DNA of 64,000 nucleotides from Microbacterium nymphoidis (GTDB taxonomy: Bacteria > Actinomycetota > Actinomycetes > Actinomycetales > Microbacteriaceae). Below are positions 16,985-24,794 of the stretch, piece after piece. Below the pieces are notes generated by a model. The model saw only the letters and a list, made by a program, of their open reading frames with translations. It searched no databases and was not told the DNA's origin. Both the position numbers and the translations under genes were made by a program. Location of the stretch: contig NZ_JAJNOD010000001.1 of assembly GCF_021044885.1 (NCBI RefSeq), positions 1 through 64,000 on the forward strand. The letters are read 5' to 3'. Positions within the stretch are counted from its first letter, which is position 1. Each line of letters starts with the position of its first letter.

Positions 16985-16990
16985 AACCTA
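16985..16990 (-). promoter_or_regulatory. -10 box of the trp leader
   Basis: TAGGTT on the minus strand, 6 nt before the leader ATG at 16978. Confidence 0.6.
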
Positions 16991-17083
16991 TCACAGCGTG
17001 CGCGTTGCTCTCACGTCGTGTGACGCGTGCGGTGCGTGGCCGATTCACCGGCCGGACACGGCCGCCGTGCAGGCACCAGGCCG

Positions 17084-17089
17084 TAGGCT
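17084..17089 (+). promoter_or_regulatory. -10 box of ispG (leaderless)
   Basis: TAGGCT, 6 nt before the GTG at 17096. It is about 95 bp from the oppositely directed trp promoter. Confidence 0.6.
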
Positions 17090-17095
17090 GGAGTC

Positions 17096-18247
17096 GTGCC
17101 CGCTGTGAATCTCGGTATGCCCGCCGCCCGCGAAGTCCTTGCCCCGCGTCGTAAGAGTCGACAGATCCGTGTCGGCAAGGTGCTGGTGGGCGGAGACGCG
17201 CCCGTCTCGGTGCAGTCGATGACGACCACCAAGACCACCGACATCAATGCCACGCTGCAGCAGATCGCGGAGCTGACCGCGTCTGGCTGCGAGATCGTTC
17301 GGGTCGCCGTTCCCAGCCAGGACGACGCCGACGCCCTTCCCGCGATCGCGCAGAAGAGCCAGATCCCGGTGATCGCCGACATCCACTTCCAGCCGCGCTA
17401 CATCTACGCCGCCATCGACGCCGGCTGCGCCGCGGTGCGGGTGAACCCCGGCAACATCCGCGAGTTCGACGGCAATGTGGGAGAGATCGCCGCCGCAGCC
17501 AAGGCAGCGGGAGTGTCTCTGCGCATCGGTGTGAACGCCGGATCCCTCGACAAGCGTTTGCTGCAGAAGTACGGCAAGCCCACCGCGGAGGCTCTCGTCG
17601 AGAGCGCGGTGTGGGAGGCCAGCCTGTTCGAGGAGCACGACTTCCACGACTTCAAGATCTCCGTCAAGCACAACGACCCGATCGTGATGGTCAAGGCCTA
17701 CCGTCAACTGGCGGAGCGGGGGGATTGGCCACTGCATCTCGGCGTCACCGAGGCAGGGCCGGCGTTCCAGGGCACCATCAAGTCCGCGACGGCGTTCGGC
17801 ATCCTGCTTTCTGAGGGCATCGGCGACACCATCCGCGTCTCGCTGTCGGCCCCGCCCGCCGAAGAGGTGAAGGTCGGTCATCAGATCCTGCAGTCGCTGA
17901 ACCTGCGCGAGCGCAAGCTCGAGATCGTCTCCTGCCCGTCCTGCGGGCGTGCGCAGGTCGATGTCTACACGCTGGCCGACAACGTGACCGAGGGTCTCAA
18001 GGACATGACCGTTCCGCTGCGCGTTGCCGTCATGGGCTGCGTCGTGAACGGTCCCGGCGAGGCGCGCGAAGCCGACCTCGGTGTCGCCAGCGGCAACGGC
18101 AAGGGGCAGATCTTCGTGAAGGGTCAGGTCATCAAGACCGTTCCCGAGGCGGACATCGTCGCCACGCTCATCGAAGAGGCCAACCGGATCGCCGCTGAGA
18201 TGGGCCCCGATGCGCCGCTCGGCACCGCGCAGGTCGTCACGAGCTGA
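17096..18247 (+). CDS. ispG: (E)-4-hydroxy-3-methylbut-2-enyl-diphosphate synthase
   Basis: 383 aa. This [4Fe-4S] enzyme makes HMBPP from MEcPP, the penultimate step of the MEP pathway. The TIM-barrel part has [13 protein letters not shown] and [11 protein letters not shown] (usually IADIHFxxxx), NPGNIREF and [14 protein letters not shown]. The cluster cysteines are in [11 protein letters not shown] (about 280 and 283) and [13 protein letters not shown] (about 315), and the cluster Glu follows in the latter. This is the single-module bacterial form. It shares the MEP role with dxr 6 kb upstream. The GTG start is fixed by the leaderless promoter. Confidence 0.96.
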   Translation: MPAVNLGMPAAREVLAPRRKSRQIRVGKVLVGGDAPVSVQSMTTTKTTDINATLQQIAELTASGCEIVRVAVPSQDDADALPAIAQKSQIPVIADIHFQPRYIYAAIDAGCAAVRVNPGNIREFDGNVGEIAAAAKAAGVSLRIGVNAGSLDKRLLQKYGKPTAEALVESAVWEASLFEEHDFHDFKISVKHNDPIVMVKAYRQLAERGDWPLHLGVTEAGPAFQGTIKSATAFGILLSEGIGDTIRVSLSAPPAEEVKVGHQILQSLNLRERKLEIVSCPSCGRAQVDVYTLADNVTEGLKDMTVPLRVAVMGCVVNGPGEAREADLGVASGNGKGQIFVKGQVIKTVPEADIVATLIEEANRIAAEMGPDAPLGTAQVVTS

Positions 18248-18302
18248 CACGGCGGACTGGCGCTCCGGGCCGTGCACCCTTGTCTGCGCGCAGCGGAGGC
18301 GC

Positions 18303-18471
18303 TAGCGTGAACGGGTCGCGATGCGCGCGACCCGGCTGGCCGGAACGAGGGAGAGGAGTGATGACCGATGAACACGATCACGGTGTCATCCGTACCCTCT
18401 CACCTCTCTGAGGCCGCATTCTGACGTTCCGCATCGACTGAGCGGCGGCCTCCTGTCCGGAGATCTTCCTC
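18303..18471 (+). promoter_or_regulatory. Promoter and structured leader of the RIO kinase gene
   Basis: TAGCGT (18303-18308) can serve as a -10 box. The start of the predicted transcript forms the hairpin GGGTCGCG / CGCGACCC (18313-18333). A GAGGAG site (18353-18358) then precedes a short ORF. A second stem, GAGGCCGC (18410-18417) with GCGGCCTC (18445-18452), overlaps the end of that ORF. The RIO kinase ATG follows at 18472 with its own GGAG. This looks like a translation-sensing leader; no T-run supports an intrinsic terminator. Confidence 0.4.
18368..18424 (+). CDS. Possible upstream leader ORF (18 aa)
   Basis: Reads MNTITVSSVPSHLSEAAF then TGA. GAGGAG is 9 nt upstream of the ATG. Four of its serine codons are TCA, TCC, TCT and TCT, and it uses GTA, so codons rare in this GC-rich DNA are enriched. 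Its end forms the left arm of a hairpin in front of the RIO kinase gene. An overlapping alternative frame starts at the ATG at 18361 (16 codons). No homology can be judged at this size. Confidence 0.35.
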   Translation: MNTITVSSVPSHLSEAAF

Positions 18472-19383
18472 ATGTCTTTCGAGTCCTTCATCGACTCCGC
18501 ATCTGCATCCACCTCTCAGCCCGCCCCCGCTCACCCCAATCCTTCTTCGTCCCCGTCCTTCGGCGGATTCGACGACGACGTCCTGGGCGGCCAGGCCTTC
18601 GACCAGCGCGAACCCGGTCCCGGTCAGCGGTGGAGCACCTGGCCGTCCGCGTCGCCCACGGAGCGCGGACCGCTTCCGCACCCTGCCTGGCTGGTCACCA
18701 GTGCTGCGGCCTTCGATACCGAGCTCGGCGTCGTCAAGACCGGCAAGGAGGCCGACGTCCACCTGATCGAGCGTGCGGTCCCCGACCGCGAGGGCTGCCT
18801 GCTGGCCGCGAAACGCTACCGCGGCACCGACACCAGCGACTTCCATCGGTCCGGGCAGTACGAGGAGGGAAGGCGTTTGCGGCGCTCCCGCGACGTGCGA
18901 GCAGTCGAGAAGAAGTCCACGTACGGGCGATCCGTCTCCGCCGGCCACTGGGCGGGCTCCGAGTTCGCCGCGCTCTGCGCCGCCTACGAAGCCGGGATCC
19001 CGGTGCCGTATCCCGTGCAGGTGTCGGGAACGGAAGTCCTGCTGGAGTTCATCGGTGATGGACGAGAGGCGGCGCCTCGGCTCGCCCAGACGCGGCTGCG
19101 CGGCGCGGAGCTGGCCGATCCGTTCGAGCAGGTGCGCGCGCTGCTGATCGCATTCGCCCGGGCGGGCCTCGCGCATGGTGACCTGTCCGCCTACAACCTG
19201 CTGCTGCATCGCGGGCGTGTGGTGGTGATCGATCTCCCGCAGATCGTGGACCTCGCGGCGAATCCCGCGGGTGCGGACTTCCTGCACCGCGATGTCCTGA
19301 ACGTGTGCACGTGGTTCCAGCGTCGCGGCGTCGAGGTGGAGGCGGAAGAGGTCTTCGCCGACGTCATCGCCCAGTTGTGGTGA
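18472..19383 (+). CDS. RIO-type serine/threonine protein kinase
   Basis: 303 aa. About 75 low-complexity N-terminal residues are followed by the RIO1 kinase fold. Landmarks are VVKTGKEADVHLI (nucleotide loop, STGKEA type), LAAKRYR (catalytic Lys), EGRRLRRSRD, the catalytic loop HGDLSAYNLLLH (about 235-246) and the metal loop VIDLPQIVD (about 252). Bacterial RIO kinases phosphorylate Ser in vitro but their targets are unknown; archaeal and eukaryotic relatives act in ribosome assembly. The gene stands alone after ispG behind a structured leader. Confidence 0.88.
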   Translation: MSFESFIDSASASTSQPAPAHPNPSSSPSFGGFDDDVLGGQAFDQREPGPGQRWSTWPSASPTERGPLPHPAWLVTSAAAFDTELGVVKTGKEADVHLIERAVPDREGCLLAAKRYRGTDTSDFHRSGQYEEGRRLRRSRDVRAVEKKSTYGRSVSAGHWAGSEFAALCAAYEAGIPVPYPVQVSGTEVLLEFIGDGREAAPRLAQTRLRGAELADPFEQVRALLIAFARAGLAHGDLSAYNLLLHRGRVVVIDLPQIVDLAANPAGADFLHRDVLNVCTWFQRRGVEVEAEEVFADVIAQLW

Positions 19384-19431
19384 GCCGGTCGGCGTGGCCG
19401 AATCGTTGCGGCTGCCGGTGTGGGCCTTCCC

Positions 19432-19437
19432 TATGAT
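19432..19437 (+). promoter_or_regulatory. -10 box of lipoprotein gene 19444
   Basis: TATGAT, 6 nt before the ATG at 19444, favouring that codon over the in-frame ATG at 19420. Confidence 0.55.
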
Positions 19438-19443
19438 CGAAGG

Positions 19444-20430
19444 ATGCGCTCTCCGCTCGCTCGATTCCTCACCGCCGTAGCGGCGACGCTCGTGCTCACC
19501 GGGTGCACGATGACAGGTCCCGGATCGGCGACCACGAGCGCCCCGGCGACTCCCTCGCCGTCGGCGACGGCGCACCCGACGACCGAACCGACGAGCACGG
19601 ACGATGCCGCGCCGGCCGCGCCGGAGATGGCCTTCGCCGGCGATTGCGCCCAGGTGCTCACGGACGAGGACCTGAGCGCGATCGCGCCCGCGGTCTGGAC
19701 GGCGACGGATCTGCGCGGCACCGACCCGGCTTCCGATCTCGCCGGCGCTCTCAGCTGTCATTGGGACGCGGGGGGTGCCGGGGCGGTCTCGGTGGACATC
19801 CTCCCGCTGTCCCTGGTCTCCGAGGATGCGCTGGCCACGCCCGACATCGTCGCCTGCCCCGAGACCGACGGCCCCGACCTCTGCATGGCCGAGCTCGCGG
19901 TCGGCGACTCCTGGCTGATCGCCGGTGCGGGCAGCGAGGATGCCCTGTCGGCCGTGGTGGGTCGTGTCGGTGCACGTCTCATCGGACAGCGCCCCGTGGC
20001 CGCCCCGCTCCCTCCGGGATCCTGGGCGGTGCCGGACTGCTCGGTGATCGTCGACGCGACGCGCGATGGCGGAATGCCGGACGCGGAGCCCGGCGTCCAG
20101 AACGACTCGCAGCCCCACGGACCGCTCTGGGACGTGCTGGCGGCAGATGGGCGAGCGGGGTGGTGCGCAGCTCATCAGCCGGAGGAGGACGGCATCGCCG
20201 TCACCTTCTATCCCGGCGGCGCGGACCGTGGGCGGGAGCCGAGCGGAGAGGACTTCGAGGTCGAGGGCGCCGATCGCGGGTGGATCACCGTCGACGACGC
20301 CGGACTCACCACCGGCGTGGTGGACGTCGGGGTCAATCGTCTGGCATTCGCCAGCTACGGCTACATCGACATGCAGGACGACCTCCTCGGCTCCATCCTG
20401 TCGGTGCTGACCGAGCGCACGGATCTCTGA
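19444..20430 (+). CDS. Putative lipoprotein of unknown function
   Basis: 328 aa. The signal is MRSPLARF, a hydrophobic run and an LTGC lipobox (Cys at about 20). A Thr/Ser/Pro-rich linker follows to about residue 60. The rest looks like two copies of a DUF3558-like extracellular fold, each with a paired cysteine pattern (GDCAQVLTDEDL, ALSCHWD, and later PDCSVIVDA, GWCAAHQ); this resemblance is a guess from cysteine spacing and the CxxxL...CxW pattern. It is predicted to be anchored outside the membrane. No functional context is given by the neighbours. Confidence 0.75.
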   Translation: MRSPLARFLTAVAATLVLTGCTMTGPGSATTSAPATPSPSATAHPTTEPTSTDDAAPAAPEMAFAGDCAQVLTDEDLSAIAPAVWTATDLRGTDPASDLAGALSCHWDAGGAGAVSVDILPLSLVSEDALATPDIVACPETDGPDLCMAELAVGDSWLIAGAGSEDALSAVVGRVGARLIGQRPVAAPLPPGSWAVPDCSVIVDATRDGGMPDAEPGVQNDSQPHGPLWDVLAADGRAGWCAAHQPEEDGIAVTFYPGGADRGREPSGEDFEVEGADRGWITVDDAGLTTGVVDVGVNRLAFASYGYIDMQDDLLGSILSVLTERTDL

Positions 20431-20484
20431 AGCGCGCCCCTGCGCTCAGCTCCCACGTCCCTCCGCCGTGAGAGAGTTGCCTGC

Positions 20485-21339
20485 GTGAATGAGACGCTCG
20501 TGACCTTTCCCTCCGGTGCGATCACGGGGGATGCCACCGTGACAGCGGTGCGGCCTCACCCCGACGGCGCCGTGGTCGTGCTGGACACCACGCCATTCCA
20601 TCCGGTCGATCACACCTGGCCGGATCAGCCGGGCGACACCGGAACGATCATCTCCGCGGGCGAGGAAGTACGCGTGATCGACACGATGATGGCCGCGACG
20701 GAGAACGGCACCGACCTGCTGATCGGCGCCGACATCCCCGTCAAGCGCGGCACCGACGGCTGGACGTGGCTGGTGGCACACGTCATCGGCGCCGGGAGTT
20801 CCCTGGCCGAGGGCTCCGCCGTTCACGCGCTGGTCGACGCCGGCCGGCGCCTGGATCTCAGCCGGGGACACACCGCCTGTCACCTCGCCTCGCTCGCCCT
20901 GGACGCCGCGCTCGCGGACCTCTGGCACAAGGAGGTGCGTCCCGACCCGCTCGGCAACCCCGACTTCGAGGGCCGCGCCAACGAGTCCAGCTTCATCCAC
21001 GCCAACGGCAGCGTCGACCGGTACCGTCTCGGTAAGAGCCTGCGCAAGGCGGGGTTCGACAGCGAGACGCTGGCGGCGACGCTGGCCGAGCGAGAGCAGC
21101 GGGCCAACGTCCAGCTGGCCGCGTGGGTCGCGGCGGGATCGGCCAGCCGCATCGAGACAGCGGGGCCGGGGATCACCGACATGCGCACCTGGCACTGCAC
21201 GCTCCCGGAGGGCGAGGCAGCCTTCCCGTGCGGCGGCACCCACGTGGCATCCCTCGCCGATTTCCGCTCCATCACGGTGCAGCTCGCGCAGCCCGACGCC
21301 CAGACGCTGGTGATGACGACCACCGCGACGGCGGTCTGA
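20485..21339 (+). CDS. AlaX-like alanyl-tRNA editing domain protein
   Basis: 284 aa. The zinc-site motifs of the alanyl-tRNA synthetase editing (second additional) domain are both present: RGHTACHLASLAL (HxxxH, about 131) and FPCGGTHV (CxxxH, about 250). It is free-standing, without a synthetase core. Such proteins hydrolyse mischarged Ser- or Gly-tRNA-Ala in trans. The N-terminal half is a small beta domain as in AlaX-M forms, though its sequence is divergent, so another hydrolase role is possible. It starts with GTG; a GAGAGT lies 7 nt before it, similar to other leaderless -10 variants here. Confidence 0.75.
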   Translation: MNETLVTFPSGAITGDATVTAVRPHPDGAVVVLDTTPFHPVDHTWPDQPGDTGTIISAGEEVRVIDTMMAATENGTDLLIGADIPVKRGTDGWTWLVAHVIGAGSSLAEGSAVHALVDAGRRLDLSRGHTACHLASLALDAALADLWHKEVRPDPLGNPDFEGRANESSFIHANGSVDRYRLGKSLRKAGFDSETLAATLAEREQRANVQLAAWVAAGSASRIETAGPGITDMRTWHCTLPEGEAAFPCGGTHVASLADFRSITVQLAQPDAQTLVMTTTATAV

Positions 21340-21394
21340 ACCGGCGCGCGCAACCGTTCAGGCGCCGTTCCCCGGGGCATGGGAGGGTGGAGGC

Positions 21395-22477
21395 ATGACC
21401 GAAGCCACCGTCACACCCGGACCCGACGAGACCCTGCGCGCCGAGATGGATCGCATGCTGCACGACGCCGGCATCACGGCGAACCGGGAGCTCATCCGCC
21501 GCATCATCGGCACGGCCATCGAGCTGGGCCGCGATGGCACCGAGCGGCTCGATCTGAAGATCACGGCGTCCGCAGTGGCGGAGATGCGCCGCGCGTTTCG
21601 CATCTTCGCTCCGTACGCGGGCGTGCCGAAGGTGACCATCTTCGGCTCCGCTCGCACGCGGTCGGATGATCCGCTCTACGGGCAGGCGCACGACATCGCC
21701 GAACGTCTGGCCGAACGCGGCTGGATGGTGGTGACGGGAGCGGGCCCGGGCATCATGCAGGCGGCCGCGGAGGGAGCGGGACCCGATCGGGCGATCGGCG
21801 TGTCCATCCGGCTGCCGTTCGAGGAGCGACCGAACGCGATCTTCGCCGATCGTGACAACGTGGTGGCGATGAAGTACTTCTTCACGCGCAAGCTCATGCT
21901 GATGAAGGAGTCCAGCGGTTTCGTGTGCGTGCCGGGCGGCTTCGGCACGATGGACGAGATGTTCGAGCTGCTGACCCTCCAGCAGACCGGGAAGGCGGAG
22001 CCGATGCCGATCGTCCTGCTCGACGAGCCCGGAGGACAGTTCTGGTCGGGTCTGCGTCGCTTCGTCGACGAACAGATGATTCCCGCGGGCGTGGTCTCGG
22101 GCGACGACCTGGAGCGCGTTCTGATCACGGATTCCGTGGCGGAGGCCGAGGCGGAGATCACCGGATTCTGGCGCAACTACGATTCGCTCCGGTGGATCGA
22201 CGAGCTGCTTGTGCTCCGCATCCGAGCGACGCCGACGCCGCAGGAGCTGGAATCGCTCAACGAACGCTTCGGCCACCTGCTCGTCTCCGGGCGCATCGAG
22301 AGCATGTCGGCGCTGCCCGTGGAGATCGCCGACCAGGACGTTCCCGAGCTGCCGCGACTGACGATGATCCTGAACCCGTTCAAGGTGGGGCACTTGTTCC
22401 ACCTGATCCGGGCGATCAACGAGCTGGATTCCGCGCCCGAACGCGTGCCTGCGGGAACGAAGAACCCTTCGGAGTAG
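21395..22477 (+). CDS. LOG family Rossmann-fold protein
   Basis: 360 aa. VTIFGSARTRSDDPLY begins the Rossmann fold at about residue 80, VVTGAGPGIMQAAAEGA is the nucleotide loop, and PGGFGTMDEMFE is the PGGxGTxxE signature of LOG/lysine-decarboxylase-like proteins. The members studied release free cytokinin-type bases from nucleoside monophosphates (phosphoribohydrolase activity). This one has about 80 extra N-terminal and 110 extra C-terminal residues, as in the larger bacterial TIGR00730-type proteins, so the substrate is uncertain. GGGAGGGTGGAGG gives a strong ribosome site. A second, divergent LOG-like gene is at 59446. Confidence 0.85.
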   Translation: MTEATVTPGPDETLRAEMDRMLHDAGITANRELIRRIIGTAIELGRDGTERLDLKITASAVAEMRRAFRIFAPYAGVPKVTIFGSARTRSDDPLYGQAHDIAERLAERGWMVVTGAGPGIMQAAAEGAGPDRAIGVSIRLPFEERPNAIFADRDNVVAMKYFFTRKLMLMKESSGFVCVPGGFGTMDEMFELLTLQQTGKAEPMPIVLLDEPGGQFWSGLRRFVDEQMIPAGVVSGDDLERVLITDSVAEAEAEITGFWRNYDSLRWIDELLVLRIRATPTPQELESLNERFGHLLVSGRIESMSALPVEIADQDVPELPRLTMILNPFKVGHLFHLIRAINELDSAPERVPAGTKNPSE

Positions 22478-22497
22478 CGGGCGGTATCGCTCTCGTC

Positions 22498-23172
22498 TCA
22501 GCGAGGCTGTGTACCGGACGCGGTTCGCTCGTCGCCCGCGCTGCGCAGTGCCTCGCGGGCCGCGGCGCGCCAGATCGCGCGGTAGGGCAGTGCGGCGTCC
22601 GCAGCATCGATGCGGCGCACGGCGGCTGTCGCCGGTGCCAGGTTGGCCATGTCCTCGGCGGGTACCCGCCACGCCAGTGGGTAGCTGTGCCAGGCGCGGA
22701 AGTGCTCGACCCACACCGCGATGAGAACCTGGTCGTCCGACACCGTCTTCTCCTCCCGGCCGCCGCGCTCATGGCGGGTGATGCGCCAGCCGGCGCCAGC
22801 CGGTTCCGCGAGGAAGTCGGGGTCGGTGAACCAGTGCCACCGCCCGCGGTGGAGTGTGGGAGCGTCCCGGCCGAGATGGTGGACGAGCTCCGCCGCGAGC
22901 GCGTCCAGGGTCCACGCGACGGGGAACCACGACGTCAGCGTCGCCGTGAGCTCGAGCGCACTGAGCCCCGCGGGAAACGCTCGCCCATCGCGGCGTCCTG
23001 CCTCCAGCGCGGCCGACAAGGCGATGGTCCCGAGCGCGGGACCACCGTCGTCGAGAAGCGCCAGGTGGAGCTGCAGCATGCGGAGGTAGCGATCATGGTC
23101 CTCGCGCGTCGCGAACGGGGGCACGGGTATGGCGGGTACAGCCGGCAGCGCTGCCATTCGTCGAGAGATCAT
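22498..23172 (-). CDS. Hypothetical protein
   Basis: 224 aa from the ATG at 23172, which has GAGGAGGA upstream; in-frame extension to 23412 would run over the nusA start and is rejected. The protein is Trp- and His-rich with no membrane helix (LTSWFPVAWTLDALAAELVHHLG, HRGRWHWFTDPDF, then a charged RHERGGREEK segment). I do not recognise the family. It is convergent with the LOG gene and divergent from nusA, occupying the place where rimP is often found in other bacteria, but it does not look like RimP. Confidence 0.7.
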   Translation of the reverse strand: MISRRMAALPAVPAIPVPPFATREDHDRYLRMLQLHLALLDDGGPALGTIALSAALEAGRRDGRAFPAGLSALELTATLTSWFPVAWTLDALAAELVHHLGRDAPTLHRGRWHWFTDPDFLAEPAGAGWRITRHERGGREEKTVSDDQVLIAVWVEHFRAWHSYPLAWRVPAEDMANLAPATAAVRRIDAADAALPYRAIWRAAAREALRSAGDERTASGTQPR

Positions 23173-23317
23173 GAGTCCTCCTCGGTGTCGTTCCTCCGAG
23201 CTTCCCATGGTCGCGGGCGATCTCGGTGGGATCCCGATGTGCCGCCGCGCCTCGCCGAGCGAGTATCCTGGAGAGGATGCCCGTTCGCGGGTGAAGAGCT
23301 GAATAGGGAGGCCCACC

Positions 23318-24307
23318 GTGGAGATCGATCTCGGACTGCTGCGCAACATCGAGCGAGAGAAGGAGATCCCCTTCGACGAACTCGTTCGCATCATCGAGCA
23401 GGCGGTGCTCACGGCCTACGCCAAGCACACCTCGCCGGAGGGATCGCTGCCCGCCGGCGCCCGCGCGTCGCTGGATCGCAAGACCGGTCACGTCGCCGTC
23501 TACATCCCGGTGCTCGATGATGAGGACGCCGTCATCGGCGAAGAGGAGCACATGCCCGAGGACTTCGGGCGCATCGCGGCGTTCGCCGCCAAGCAGGTCA
23601 TCAGTCAGCGTCTGCGCGACATCGCCGACGACGCCGTGCTGGGGGAGTTCCGTGGCAAAGAGGGCGACATCGTCGCCGGAGTGATCCAGCAGGGCCCCAA
23701 CCCCAAGATGATCCACGTGGACCTCGGATCCGTCGAAGCCATCCTTCCTCCCGAGGAGCAGGTCCCGGGCGAGGAGTACACGCACGGGTCGCGCATCCGC
23801 GTGTACGTCACCACCGTGGCCAAGGGCAACAAGGGTCCGCAGATCACGGTCTCGCGCACCCACCCCGGCCTGGTCCGCAAGCTCTTCGCGCTGGAGGTCC
23901 CGGAGATCGCGAACGGCCTGGTCACCATCGAGTCCCTGGCTCGCGAGGCGGGGCATCGCACCAAGATCGCCGTCATCGCGAACGACCCGCAGGTCAACGC
24001 CAAGGGTGCATGCATCGGCGAGATGGGCCGTCGCGTGCGCGCGGTGACCGAGGAGCTCTCGGGCGAGAAGATCGACATCGTCGACTACAGCCCTGACCTG
24101 CCCACGTTCGTGGCGAACGCGCTGTCGCCGGCGAAGGTGAGCTCCAGCTTCGTCCTGGACGCCACCACCAAGGCCGTCCGCGCGCTGGTGCCCGACTACC
24201 AGTTGTCCCTGGCGATCGGCAAGGAGGGGCAGAACGCCCGCCTGGCGGCGAAGCTCACGGGCGCCAAGATCGATATCCAGCCGGACTCGATTCTCGACGA
24301 CAAGTGA
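23318..24307 (+). CDS. nusA: Transcription termination/antitermination factor NusA
   Basis: 329 aa. The N-terminal RNA polymerase-binding domain ([17 protein letters not shown]... ILTAYAKH-like) is followed by an S1 domain (about 115-185) and two KH domains containing [14 protein letters not shown] and [18 protein letters not shown]. The short actinobacterial form lacks the acidic repeats of E. coli NusA. It binds RNA polymerase and nascent RNA to control pausing, termination and rRNA antitermination. The GTG has GGGAGG upstream. It heads the nusA-rnpM-infB-rbfA block. TATCCT at 23264-23269 is a possible -10 box. Confidence 0.95.
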   Translation: MEIDLGLLRNIEREKEIPFDELVRIIEQAVLTAYAKHTSPEGSLPAGARASLDRKTGHVAVYIPVLDDEDAVIGEEEHMPEDFGRIAAFAAKQVISQRLRDIADDAVLGEFRGKEGDIVAGVIQQGPNPKMIHVDLGSVEAILPPEEQVPGEEYTHGSRIRVYVTTVAKGNKGPQITVSRTHPGLVRKLFALEVPEIANGLVTIESLAREAGHRTKIAVIANDPQVNAKGACIGEMGRRVRAVTEELSGEKIDIVDYSPDLPTFVANALSPAKVSSSFVLDATTKAVRALVPDYQLSLAIGKEGQNARLAAKLTGAKIDIQPDSILDDK

Positions 24308-24467
24308 TCCGCTGAGGCGGCGCAGGCGACGGCGAAACGCCGGAGCCGCGCGCCACTGCCTGGCCGGGGCAGCGATGCCGGATTCCGCTCCAGCACCGTG
24401 ATCCCGCGCCAGGAGGGTCGCAGCGGCCGATGGCGATGAGAGCGAGCAGGCACCGGGGAGGTGTAAC

Positions 24468-24740
24468 ATGGAACCCGTACGGACGTGCGTCGGATGTCGC
24501 AGCCGTGCATCTCGCTCCGCTCTTCTGCGGGTAGTGGCCTCCGAAACCTCCCTCGTCTTCGACGAGCGGGCTTCGATGCCCGGGCGGGGTGCGTGGGTGC
24601 ACGACGATGCGCAGTGCCTCGAGAAGGCGCTGCAGCGGCGGGCGTTCGTGCGAGCACTCCGTGTGTCGGGGCCACTTGACACGCAGACCATCGAGAAACG
24701 GCTGAACGGCTATGGAAACAAAGTGAACGGCTCGAAATGA
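24468..24740 (+). CDS. rnpM: YlxR/RnpM RNA-binding protein
   Basis: 90 aa. It has the YlxR signature RTCVGCRSRASRSALLR at the N-terminus and GRGAWVH in the middle. In B. subtilis this protein binds and modulates RNase P; it is nearly always between nusA and infB, as here. GGGGAGG precedes the ATG. There are 160 bp between nusA and this gene, longer than usual, with no clear hairpin or further gene. Confidence 0.93.
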   Translation: MEPVRTCVGCRSRASRSALLRVVASETSLVFDERASMPGRGAWVHDDAQCLEKALQRRAFVRALRVSGPLDTQTIEKRLNGYGNKVNGSK

Positions 24741-24794
24741 GACCCGTCCGCTGATACGGTCTGCCCTGCCTGGGTGGACCCAGACAGGAGAAAT

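Noticed and set aside
23277..23294. Five-codon ORF MPVRG before nusA
   Set aside because: TATCCT is 7 nt before its ATG, which looks like a leaderless start, but the ORF is too short to separate from chance.
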